From contig NZ_CP024985.1 of NCBI RefSeq assembly GCF_002803845.1, forward strand, positions 6,025,501 to 6,089,500: DNA of 64,000 nucleotides. Reading direction: 5' to 3'. The stretch is from Streptomyces lavendulae subsp. lavendulae. GTDB taxonomy: Bacteria; Actinomycetota; Actinomycetes; Streptomycetales; Streptomycetaceae. Position numbers and translations under genes: made by a program. The notes under the pieces are model-generated. The model was not told where the DNA came from. It ran no database searches and was given only the letters and a program-made list of their open reading frames with translations. This document shows positions 44,877-57,142 of the stretch, piece by piece (position 1 is the first letter of the stretch; every line of letters starts with the position of its first letter).

Positions 44877-45766
44877 AGCACGCCCCCGGGGTCGACTTCG
44901 GCGCGGGTCGGCATCGAGTCCTGGGCGCCGGGGCGCTGGACCGAGACCGAAGCCGCGCGGGCCGCCCAGGCCAGGGCCTGCGGCATCGGACGGCCCTCCC
45001 CGAGGGCCACCGCGAGGGCCCCCACGAAGGTGTCCCCGGCGCCGGTGGTGTCCACCGCCCGTACCCGGGGCGCCGGCACGGTCACCGGCTCCCGCCCGCG
45101 CGCCGCGTACAGTGCGCCGGCCGCGCCCAGGGTCACCACCACCTCCGGCACCTCGTGGAGCAGCGCCTCCGCCGCTGCCAGGGGATCGGTGGAGCCGGTG
45201 AGGGCCGCCGCCTCGTGCTCGTTCGGCACCAGGAGGTCGATCAGCTCCAGCAGTTCCCGCGGCAGCGGGCGCGCGGGGGCCGGGGTGAGGACCGTACGGA
45301 CCCCGTGCGCGCGGGCGGCCGCGGCGCCCGCGAGCACGGCCTCCAGGGGGAGTTCGAGCTGGAGCAGCAGGCAGTCGGCGGCTCCGATGCGGGAGGCGTC
45401 GCCCGCCTCCAGGCCGGTGACGGTGCCGTTCGCGCCGGGGATGACCACGATGCTGTTGGCGCCCTCGTCGTCGACGGTGATGTGCGCGGTGCCGCTGGCC
45501 CCCTCGACGGTGCGCAGCGCGGCCGTCTCGACCCCGGCCGCGGTGAGCGCGGAGCGCAGCCGTACGCCGAAGTCGTCCGCTCCGACCGCGCCGATCATCA
45601 CCACCTCCCCGCCGAGGCGGGCGGCGGCCACCGCCTGGTTGGCGCCCTTGCCGCCGGGGACCGTGCGGAACTCCCGTCCGGTGACGGTCTCCCCGAGGCG
45701 GGGTGCCTTGGGCACGTAGGCGACGAGGTCCATGTTCGTACTGCCGAGCACGGCGATGGCCGTCAT
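44873..45766 (-). CDS. rbsK: Ribokinase (PfkB family)
   Basis: Phosphorylates ribose or a related sugar. 297 residues. PfkB signature 1 GGKGANQAVAAARLGG (38-53) and signature 2 with anion hole and catalytic base D245 (DTTGAGDTF). NMDLVAYV in the N-terminus fits ribokinase rather than fructokinase. ATG overlaps the stop of the upstream ADP-ribosylglycohydrolase (ATGA). No rbs transporter is near; ribose released by the glycohydrolases of the same operon is an appealing substrate, which is inference. Confidence 0.9.
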   Translation of the reverse strand: MTAIAVLGSTNMDLVAYVPKAPRLGETVTGREFRTVPGGKGANQAVAAARLGGEVVMIGAVGADDFGVRLRSALTAAGVETAALRTVEGASGTAHITVDDEGANSIVVIPGANGTVTGLEAGDASRIGAADCLLLQLELPLEAVLAGAAAARAHGVRTVLTPAPARPLPRELLELIDLLVPNEHEAAALTGSTDPLAAAEALLHEVPEVVVTLGAAGALYAARGREPVTVPAPRVRAVDTTGAGDTFVGALAVALGEGRPMPQALAWAARAASVSVQRPGAQDSMPTRAEVDPGGVL

Positions 45767-47232
45767 GATCGGGCTGCCTCCTGGGCGGTGAGGTGGGCGA
45801 GGGTGTCGAAGCCGATGCCGTCGAAGCCGGCGACGGTGGTGGCGAGGCGGTTCTTGAGGGGCGCCGTCCAGCGCTCCGGGATGCGGTCGGGGGACCCCGC
45901 CAGGATCCCGGCGACCGAGCCGGCCGTGGCGCCGTTGGAGTCGGTGTCCCAGCCGCCGGACACGGCCCGGCACACCGAGTGGGTGAAGTCCCCGTCGGCG
46001 TGGGTCAGGGCGGCGGCGATCAGGGCGGTGTTGGGGAGGGCGTGCACCCAGTGGTAGTGCCCGTAGCAGGCGTGCAGCCGGTCCACGACCCGGTCGAAGT
46101 CCGCCTCGTCCCGGGCGGTACGGATACCGAAGCGGACGGCGTCGGCGAGGCGCGAGCGGGGCGGTACGACGGCCAGCCCGGCCCGGAGCGCGCCGTGCAC
46201 GTCGGCCCGGCCCCCGGCGGCCTCGGCGATGGTGGCGGCGGCGAAGAGGGCGGCGTAGACGCCGTTGGCGGTGTGGGTGAGGGTGGCGTCCCGGTAGGCC
46301 TGTTCGGCGGCGGCGGCCGGGTCGCCGGGGTTGGTCCAGCCGTGGACGTCGGCGCGGATCAGGGCCCCGATCCACTCGCGGAAGGGGTTGTGGTGGGTGG
46401 CGGTGCCGGGGGGCTCCAGGCCGAGGAGGAGGTTGCGGTAGGCGACGCGTTCGGCGGTGAAGACGCGGCCGGCCGGGAGCTCGTCGAGCCAGAGGCGGGC
46501 GAGGTCGGCGGTGGCGAAGGCCTTTCCGTGGCGCCGGAGCAGGAGGAGGCCGAGGAGGGGGTGGTCGAGGTCGTCGTCCTCGGGGGCGCCGTCGATGTTC
46601 TCGGCGAGGCAGGTGGCGGCGGAGCGGCGGTTCCAGGGGTGGGCGGCGAGGAGCTCCGCGGGGACGCCGCGGGCGGTGAACCAGTCGGCCAGCGGCCAGT
46701 TGCCGGTGGCGCGGGCGAGGGCGCGGATCCCGTCGAGGGGCAGCTTCTCGACGGGCTTCCCGAGCGCACACCCCACGGCCCGCCCCACCCATCCGGCCTC
46801 CAGCCTGCGGCGCAACGCGGGGTCGACCGGGGGTTCCGGCTGTTGAGGGCCGTCCGTCTGCGGTCGCGCGCCGTCCGGGCCCCGGGTCGGGGGCGGGGCG
46901 GGGGGTTCTGAGGGTCGGGTGCCGGGGTGTGGGGGCCAGGTGGCGTGGATGGAGGGCCAGGTGGTGGGTTCCGTAGCGGTCGTCGGGGCCGGGAGGGCGG
47001 CGAGTTCGTCCAGGAGGCGGGAGGCCAGGGCGCGGAGTTCCGGCGGGGCCGGGGCGGGGGAGGCGCCGGCCCGGGCGGGGGCCGGCCGGCCGCCCGCCGC
47101 CGTCCAGGCGCGCAGCACCGGCCCCGCGTCCCGGCCGTCCTCCGCGGCCTGCCGCAGCTCGTGCCCGATCAGGTCCTCGGGCTGCGCCCAGGTCAGCCGT
47201 ACGGGGGCCGCCCCGGCCGGGTCCCCCGTCAC
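45763..47232 (-). CDS. ADP-ribosylglycohydrolase family protein, N-terminally extended
   Basis: 489 residues. The first 135 (with VRLTWAQPEDLIGHELRQAAEDG then a Pro-rich linker) precede the all-helical ADP-ribosylglycohydrolase domain that begins LEAGWVGRAVGCALGKPVE (145-163). Metal-site motifs: EDDDLD (218-223) and WDTDSN (428-433), which match the usual TDDT and DxDT motifs. GTG 47232 overlaps the upstream paralogue by 4 bases. Fourth gene of the operon. It differs most from the other three in its active-site spacing and may have another N-glycosidic substrate. Confidence 0.88.
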   Translation of the reverse strand: MTGDPAGAAPVRLTWAQPEDLIGHELRQAAEDGRDAGPVLRAWTAAGGRPAPARAGASPAPAPPELRALASRLLDELAALPAPTTATEPTTWPSIHATWPPHPGTRPSEPPAPPPTRGPDGARPQTDGPQQPEPPVDPALRRRLEAGWVGRAVGCALGKPVEKLPLDGIRALARATGNWPLADWFTARGVPAELLAAHPWNRRSAATCLAENIDGAPEDDDLDHPLLGLLLLRRHGKAFATADLARLWLDELPAGRVFTAERVAYRNLLLGLEPPGTATHHNPFREWIGALIRADVHGWTNPGDPAAAAEQAYRDATLTHTANGVYAALFAAATIAEAAGGRADVHGALRAGLAVVPPRSRLADAVRFGIRTARDEADFDRVVDRLHACYGHYHWVHALPNTALIAAALTHADGDFTHSVCRAVSGGWDTDSNGATAGSVAGILAGSPDRIPERWTAPLKNRLATTVAGFDGIGFDTLAHLTAQEAARS

Positions 47233-48374
47233 CGCGGGGACGCGATGGCCGTGAAGGCCGTCTCGTGGGCGCGGCGGCGCTCCCGGTCGCGGGCGAAGAC
47301 CTCCCGGGCCACCGCCGCCAGCTCCGCGGCCGGTGCGTGCAGGTCGAGGCGGCTGGCCTCGGCGACCTGCTTGGCCCACCCCTCGGGCACGACCCCCGCA
47401 CCGCCCAGCGCACCCGCGATCGCGCCCGCCATGGTGGCGGTGGAGTCGCAGTCGCGGCCGTAGTTGACGGCGCCGAGCACGGCGTCCTCGTAGCCGCCGT
47501 CCGCGACGAGCAGCATGCCGAGGGCGACCGGGAGCTCCTCGATGGAGTGCAGGCGCGACGGCCGCCGGGCGCCGAGGGAGGGCGCGCGGTAGTCCGGCCC
47601 GACCGAGTCGTACGGAGCCACCGCCTCCCGCAGCGGCGCCAGCGCCGACTCGAAGTCCCGGTGCCGCGCGGCGACTTCGCGTACGGCGGCGATGGCGGCG
47701 CGGGTGCCGTCCTTGGCCAGGGCCAGGGCGGTGTCCACCACCGAGGCGGCGCTCGCCCCCGGTACGCAGGCCGCCGCCACCGCCGCGGCGAAGACGCCCG
47801 CCGCCTCCCGCCCGTACGAGGACTGGTGCGCACCGGCGACGTCCACGGCCTCGGCGTACGCGGCGGCCGGGTTGCCCGCGTTGACCAGTCCGACCGGCGC
47901 CATGTACATCGCCGCACCGCAGTTGACGATGTTGCCGGTACCGGCCTCGCGGGGGTCGGCGTGCGCGTAGTGCAGCCGGGTCACGATCCACTTCTCGGCG
48001 AGGAACACCCGCTGGAGGGGCAGGGCCTCCGCCTCCAGTTCGGGGATCCAGCGGGGGACCGTCATCAGGTCGGGGACCAGGTGGTCGGCGACCGCGTACG
48101 CGTCCAGGTGGTCCCGGACGGTCGCGTACACCCGGACCAGGGCGTGGGTCATCAGGGTGTCGTCGGTGACGTGGCCGTCGCCCTTGTAGTACGGCGCGAT
48201 GGGGCGGGCGGTGCGCCAGTCCTCGTACCAGGGGCCGACGATGCCGTGCACGCGGCCGCCGTGCCGTTCCACGATCCGGTCGGGGGACCAGCCCTCCACG
48301 GGGCCGCCGAGCGCGTCGCCGACGGCGGCTCCGACGAGGGCTCCGGCGACCCGGTCCTCCAGTGTGAGCGTCAT
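47229..48374 (-). CDS. ADP-ribosylglycohydrolase family protein
   Basis: Removes ADP-ribose from a protein, nucleic acid or small molecule. 381 residues: ALVGAAVGDALGGPVEG at 12-28, metal-site HVTDDT (68-73) and GRDCDST (306-312), followed by AGAIAGALGG. All catalytic-site positions that I can judge are intact. It is closest in form to DraG/ADPRG proteins. Third gene of the operon, seven bases after the degenerate paralogue; overlaps the next by 4 bases. Confidence 0.92.
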   Translation of the reverse strand: MTLTLEDRVAGALVGAAVGDALGGPVEGWSPDRIVERHGGRVHGIVGPWYEDWRTARPIAPYYKGDGHVTDDTLMTHALVRVYATVRDHLDAYAVADHLVPDLMTVPRWIPELEAEALPLQRVFLAEKWIVTRLHYAHADPREAGTGNIVNCGAAMYMAPVGLVNAGNPAAAYAEAVDVAGAHQSSYGREAAGVFAAAVAAACVPGASAASVVDTALALAKDGTRAAIAAVREVAARHRDFESALAPLREAVAPYDSVGPDYRAPSLGARRPSRLHSIEELPVALGMLLVADGGYEDAVLGAVNYGRDCDSTATMAGAIAGALGGAGVVPEGWAKQVAEASRLDLHAPAAELAAVAREVFARDRERRRAHETAFTAIASPR

Positions 48375-48381
48375 GTCCGAA

Positions 48382-50208
48382 TCATCCCTTGGGTGAGGTG
48401 AGTTCCGTACGGGTGAGCAGGGCGGCCAGTTCGACGAGGTCGGTGCCGGCGAGGCGGGGCAGGGCGCAGCCGGAGAGGGTGCGGCAGGCCTCGCGCCAGG
48501 CGGCGGGGAGGGAGTCGCCGCCGCCGAGGGCTCCGGTGAGGGCGCCCGCGAGGGCCGGGGCGGAGTCCGCGACGCGGGAGAGGCAGGCGGCGGCCGGGAC
48601 CGCCTCGGACACGCGGCCGCGGGCGGCGGTGGCGAGGGCGAGGGCGACGGGGACGGTCTCGGCGGCGGCGATGCCGTAGCTGTAGACGTGGTCCACGATC
48701 TGGTGTTCCAGGAGGGGGACGAGGGCGAACGCGCCGGCCCCGCCGTCGGCGCGGGCGAGTTTCACGGCGTGCCGGGCGTTGCGGCCGATCTCGGTGGCGG
48801 CGGGCAGCTGTGCGAGGGCGGCGTCGACGGCGGTGTCGGTGCCGGCGCCCGCGAGGGCGGTGGCGAGGGCGGCGGCCATGGCGCGGGCGCCGTGGACGCC
48901 GTCGCCGTCCTGGGTGTAGCGGGCGTCGAACTCGGCGAGGTCCGCGGCGGCGCGGGGGTCGCCGGGGTGGACGACGGCGAGCACGCAGGCGCGGACGCAG
49001 GCGGCGTCGTCGAAGTAGTGCGGGTTGTCGTGGCCGGTGGCGGGCGGGCGCAGGCCGGCGGCGAGGTTGCCGAGGCCGGCCCGGACGGAGATGCGGGCGC
49101 GCATCGGCAGCACGGCGGACTCGACCTCGGGGGCCCGTTCCGCCGCCGCGGCGACCTCGCTGGCCAGGGCGTTCCAGGCGAGGTCGATGGCGGCGCGCAT
49201 GCGGCGGGACCGGGAGAGGTCGCTGAGCAGGGCGCCGGCGGCGGTGAGGACGGACTCGGCGGCGAAGGCGGCCCATTCGGCGTCGTCGGAGGGGCCGAGG
49301 CGGAGCGGTTCGGGGGGCTGGTTGAGGGCGATGGGGACGGGGAGGGTGGTGGTGGCGTTCTGCTCGGCGAAGGTGTCGAGCTCGCGGGTGAGGCGGCGGG
49401 TCCACTCGGGCATCCGGCTCGCCCGGTGCCGAGCGGCGGGCCACCCGGCGGCGTCCCCCGCGGCGAGCCCGAGCAACAGCCCCTCGATCCGCCGCGACGC
49501 GCCTGCCGACGGCTTCGGGTCCGGGGTACGGGGCTCCGGGCCCGGGAGGCCACCGGGCGCGCACGGGGTACGGGCCGGGCCGGAGACCCCCCGCACCCCA
49601 CCGGCCCCCGGGGCGGGGGCGTCGCGGGGCGTGGCCGGGGTACGGGCCGGGGCGGTGGTTCCCCGGACTCCGTCGGTCGCCGGGGCGGGGGCTTCGTACG
49701 GGCGGACGCGGGCGGAATCCGGGTGTCCGGCCGGCGCGGGCGGCTGCGCCGTGCTCGGGCCGGCGGCTCCCCACGCCCGGACCCGTACGAACCCCGGGGC
49801 CGGCCCCCAGACCCCGCCCGGAACGGCCACCCCACCCCTTCCACCACTCCCCACTGCCGGATCCGGAACCGTGCCCGCACCCGGGGTCGGAGCCGAAGCC
49901 GGGGTCGTGCCCGCGCCTGGGCTCGTGCCCGCGCCCGGGGTCGGGCCCGAAGTCGGGGTCGGGCCCGGAGTCGGGGTCGCGCCCGCGCCCGGGCCCGGAG
50001 CCGGATCCGGGGCCGCGCCCGGAGCCACAGCCGTGGCTGGGCTCGGCTTCGGGGTCGCAGCGCCGCCCACGCCCAGGCCAGAAGCCGGGGCCGGGGCCGG
50101 AGCCGTGCCCGTGTCCGGGGTCGGAGCCGGGGTCGGAGCCGGGGTCGGAGCCGGAGCCGGGGGCGTGGCGGAGGTCGCGCCCGTGTTCGGGCGCAGGGGT
50201 GGGGTCAT
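48382..50208 (-). CDS. Degenerate ADP-ribosylglycohydrolase with long Pro/Ala/Thr-rich N-terminus
   Basis: 608 residues. Residues 1-238 are low complexity, with many PAPTP, GAGT and PGP units. The domain begins IEGLLLGLAAGDAAGW (241-256). The first metal motif is SDDAEW (307-312), so the aspartate pair is kept, but the second is RVADSA (545-550) where active members have RDADTT: the first aspartate is replaced by valine. Activity may be reduced or lost. ATG 50208 overlaps the upstream gene as ATGA, which supports this start despite the strange N-terminus; an internal start nearer residue 238 cannot be excluded. Confidence 0.8.
   Translation of the reverse strand: MTPPLRPNTGATSATPPAPAPTPAPTPAPTPDTGTAPAPAPASGLGVGGAATPKPSPATAVAPGAAPDPAPGPGAGATPTPGPTPTSGPTPGAGTSPGAGTTPASAPTPGAGTVPDPAVGSGGRGGVAVPGGVWGPAPGFVRVRAWGAAGPSTAQPPAPAGHPDSARVRPYEAPAPATDGVRGTTAPARTPATPRDAPAPGAGGVRGVSGPARTPCAPGGLPGPEPRTPDPKPSAGASRRIEGLLLGLAAGDAAGWPAARHRASRMPEWTRRLTRELDTFAEQNATTTLPVPIALNQPPEPLRLGPSDDAEWAAFAAESVLTAAGALLSDLSRSRRMRAAIDLAWNALASEVAAAAERAPEVESAVLPMRARISVRAGLGNLAAGLRPPATGHDNPHYFDDAACVRACVLAVVHPGDPRAAADLAEFDARYTQDGDGVHGARAMAAALATALAGAGTDTAVDAALAQLPAATEIGRNARHAVKLARADGGAGAFALVPLLEHQIVDHVYSYGIAAAETVPVALALATAARGRVSEAVPAAACLSRVADSAPALAGALTGALGGGDSLPAAWREACRTLSGCALPRLAGTDLVELAALLTRTELTSPKG
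49849..50166 (-). repeat. Low-complexity Pro/Ala/Thr-coding DNA
   Basis: Degenerate hexameric and dodecameric units of the kind GGGGTC-GGAGCC recur through this stretch, which encodes residues about 15-120 of the degenerate glycohydrolase. Such DNA is prone to length change by slippage. Confidence 0.7.
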
Positions 50209-51203
50209 CGGGGGGGCTCGGTTTCCGGGGTGAGGAGGTCCGCGATGTCCAGGACGTGGTAGCCCCGCATCGAGGGGAGGCAGCTGCCCCGGACCGGGCC
50301 GATGGCCGAGGCCCAGGCGGCGGGGATCGCGGCGGCGCCGGACAGGGCCCCGGCCAGGGAGCCCGCCACGGCCGCGGTGGTGTCGGCGTCCCGGCCCATG
50401 TTGACGGCGGTCAGGACGGAGGCGGCGAAGTCGCCCCCGCACGCGGCGAACGCCCCGAACGCCAGGCCCACCGCCTCCGGCGCGAGGTCCGTCCACGGGT
50501 AGCCCCCGATGACCACCGCCGACCGCACCGCCCGCTCCCCCCGCGGCGCGGCGGTGACGGCGCGCCGCAGGGAGCGGGCGGTCCAGGAGTCGGACGGGAT
50601 GACCGACAGGGCCGCCGAGACCACGGAGGCGGGGGAGCCGCCCGCCATCGCCGCCGCGACCCCGGCGGCCACGGCCTGGCCCCCGTAGATGCCCTCGCCG
50701 TCGTGGCTCACCGAGCCGTCGATGGCGACGAGCCGGGCGGCCTCCGCCGGCCGGCCCGCCGCGAACACCCCGAACGGGGCCGCCCGCATGGCGAGGCCGT
50801 CGCTCCAGGCGTGGCGGTGCTGCGCCGAGATGGGCGCGGCCAGGCCCCGCCGGAGGTTCTCCAGGGTGCCGCGCTCCGAGAAGCCGGCCCCGCGGAAGGG
50901 GCCCTCGTCCAGGTCCGCGATCCAGTGGTGCCAGGCCCGTTCGACGTGGGCGACGGTGAGCGCCGAGCCGTGCCGGGCCAGCAGCAGGCCCGAGAAGATG
51001 GCGTACTCCGTGTCGTCCGTGCCCGCCGGGTCGTCCGAGACGAAGCCCTCGATCCGGCCCCACTTCGCCCGGATCTCCGACGGCTTCATGTTCTCCGCGG
51101 GAGCGCCCAGCGCATCGCCCACCGCGAGGCCGAGAAGAGCGCCCCTGGCCCTTTCGAGGACGACCTGCGGATGGGCCTGCGGAAGGGATGCGATCAGCTC
51201 CAT
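50205..51203 (-). CDS. ADP-ribosylglycohydrolase family protein, first gene of the operon
   Basis: 332 residues, the canonical member of the four. RGALLGLAVGDALGAPAE (20-37), TDDTEY (62-67) and GRDADTT (270-276) give the full two-metal site, with AGSLAGALSGA after it. ATG 51203 has GGAGAGG 8 bases upstream and starts just before the domain. It begins the seven-gene operon and is divergent from the VIT1-type transporter. DraG, the family founder, reverses ADP-ribosylation of nitrogenase reductase, but no nitrogenase or ART gene is seen here. Confidence 0.92.
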   Translation of the reverse strand: MELIASLPQAHPQVVLERARGALLGLAVGDALGAPAENMKPSEIRAKWGRIEGFVSDDPAGTDDTEYAIFSGLLLARHGSALTVAHVERAWHHWIADLDEGPFRGAGFSERGTLENLRRGLAAPISAQHRHAWSDGLAMRAAPFGVFAAGRPAEAARLVAIDGSVSHDGEGIYGGQAVAAGVAAAMAGGSPASVVSAALSVIPSDSWTARSLRRAVTAAPRGERAVRSAVVIGGYPWTDLAPEAVGLAFGAFAACGGDFAASVLTAVNMGRDADTTAAVAGSLAGALSGAAAIPAAWASAIGPVRGSCLPSMRGYHVLDIADLLTPETEPPR

Positions 51204-51227
51204 GGCGCGCCTCTCCACTTGATGGGA

Positions 51228-51238
51228 CTCATGATGAG
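51228..51238. promoter_or_regulatory. Dyad in the glycohydrolase/VIT1 divergent promoter region
   Basis: CTCAT-G-ATGAG, flanked by GGG and CCC, 25 bases upstream of the first glycohydrolase gene. It could be an operator for the seven-gene operon. Nothing else clear is found in 51204-51472. Confidence 0.35.
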
Positions 51239-51472
51239 CCCTTGGGGGATTTGTGCCACGGCATGAGGTTTGTCGCTCGCCGCGAAACACCCCGGGAACC
51301 TCGCCGTCACCCGGTCGCCGACCCGCGAAACCCCAGGTAAGTACGGCCTTCCTTGCTGGCGGGCGGCAGAAATCGTGCGTAGTTTCGAGGTGTTCAGGGG
51401 GTGCCCGGATGGTGGGCACGGCTGCGCGTTGCCTTCGCGTACCCACTCGTACGAAAAGGGGAGATTCGTCGC

Positions 51473-52204
51473 ATGTCCATCATCGACATCGAAGCACCGC
51501 TGCACACCGCCCACCGCGACAACCACACCCACCGGGACGTCAACGGCGGATGGCTGCGGCCCGCCGTGTTCGGCGCCATGGACGGCCTCGTCTCCAACCT
51601 CGCGCTGATGACCGGCGTGGCCGGCGGCGCCGTCGCCACGCAGACCATCGTGATCACCGGTCTGGCGGGCCTCGCGGCCGGCGCCTTCTCGATGGCGGCC
51701 GGGGAGTACACCTCCGTCGCCTCGCAGCGCGAGCTGGTCCTCGCCGAGCTGGACGTGGAACGCCAGCAGCTGCGCAAGCACCCCGTCGACGAGATGGAGG
51801 AGCTCGCCGAGCTCTACGTCTCGCGCGGCGTCGAGCCCGCCCTCGCCCGCGAGGTCGCCATGCAGCTCTCCCGCGACCCGGAGCAGGCGCTGGAGATCCA
51901 CGCCCGCGAGGAGCTCGGGATAGACCCGGACGACCTGCCCTCGCCGCTCGTCGCCGCCGTCTCGTCCTTCGGGTCCTTCGCACTGGGCGCGCTGCTGCCC
52001 CTGCTGCCGTACCTGCTCGGGGCGACCGCCCTGTGGCCGGCCGTGCTGCTCGCGCTCGCCGGACTCTTCGCCTGCGGCGCGGTCGTCGCCCGGGTCACCG
52101 CCCGGTCCTGGTGGTACAGCGGCGCACGTCAGCTGCTCCTGGGTGGTGCGGCCGCCGGTGTGACGTACATCCTGGGAACCTGGATCGGTGGCGTCGTAGG
52201 CTAA
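51473..52204 (+). CDS. VIT1/CCC1 family transporter
   Basis: Probable iron or manganese transporter. 243 residues: TM1 in LRPAVFGAMDGLVSNLALMTGVAGG (family motif with D and N), TM2 GLAGLAAGAFSMAAGEYTSVASQ (Met/Glu/Tyr metal path), a cytoplasmic helical region about 80-155 with Glu-rich ELAELYVSRGVE, and three further membrane helices. ATG 51473 has AGGGGAG at 9 bases. No iron-box (IdeR/DmdR type) was evident upstream. Confidence 0.92.
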   Translation: MSIIDIEAPLHTAHRDNHTHRDVNGGWLRPAVFGAMDGLVSNLALMTGVAGGAVATQTIVITGLAGLAAGAFSMAAGEYTSVASQRELVLAELDVERQQLRKHPVDEMEELAELYVSRGVEPALAREVAMQLSRDPEQALEIHAREELGIDPDDLPSPLVAAVSSFGSFALGALLPLLPYLLGATALWPAVLLALAGLFACGAVVARVTARSWWYSGARQLLLGGAAAGVTYILGTWIGGVVG

Positions 52205-52543
52205 CCGCCGCGAGAGTGAGACACTATGCAGTACGCAACATAAGTAGTCCGTTACCCGGTGGTTTCGATTCTGTGACCGCGGGGCATCAGACCAGGGCGC
52301 CCGGGCAACGATGCCCGCATCGCGCCGGGACCTCCGCCCCGTGCTGCGGCCGCAGAAGTCCTTGTGGGAGCCCCCGCAGCCCAGCGAAGGTCCTTCTTTC
52401 CCGCCTCGTGCCGAGTCCGCATGCTGGAACGCCATATCCGCTTCTCGGGATTGCCGTCATCATGTAACCTGCACGAAATTTCGCAGAGGGCCAACGTCGT
52501 CCCTCGGCTATGCACATATGCCACGACGACGACGGGAGAGCCG
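52205..52543 (+). other. Long leader/intergenic region upstream of gltB
   Basis: 339 bases without a convincing gene. It holds two short perfect dyads, CGGGCA-ACGA-TGCCCG (52302-52317) and CTGCGGCCGCAG (52344-52355), and a GlnR-like half-box at 52464-52479. Reading frames that cross it have poor third-position bias and no ribosome sites. The gltB ribosome site GGGAG is at about 52533. Confidence 0.6.
52464..52479 (+). promoter_or_regulatory. GlnR-like half-box upstream of gltB
   Basis: GTAAC-N6-GAAAT fits the actinobacterial GlnR half-site (GTnAC-N6-GAAAC) at all but the last base. It lies 65 bases before the gltB ATG. Only one half-box is clear. Confidence 0.5.

Positions 52544-57134
<4,591 letters not shown>

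Positions 57135-57142
<8 letters not shown>

Noticed and set aside
47233..47917. Fusion of ribokinase and glycohydrolase genes in one very long frame (44873-47917)
   Set aside because: The frame is continuous by lack of stops, but the upstream part is a shadow of the glycohydrolase genes; the ribokinase begins at ATG 45766 with its own coupled start.
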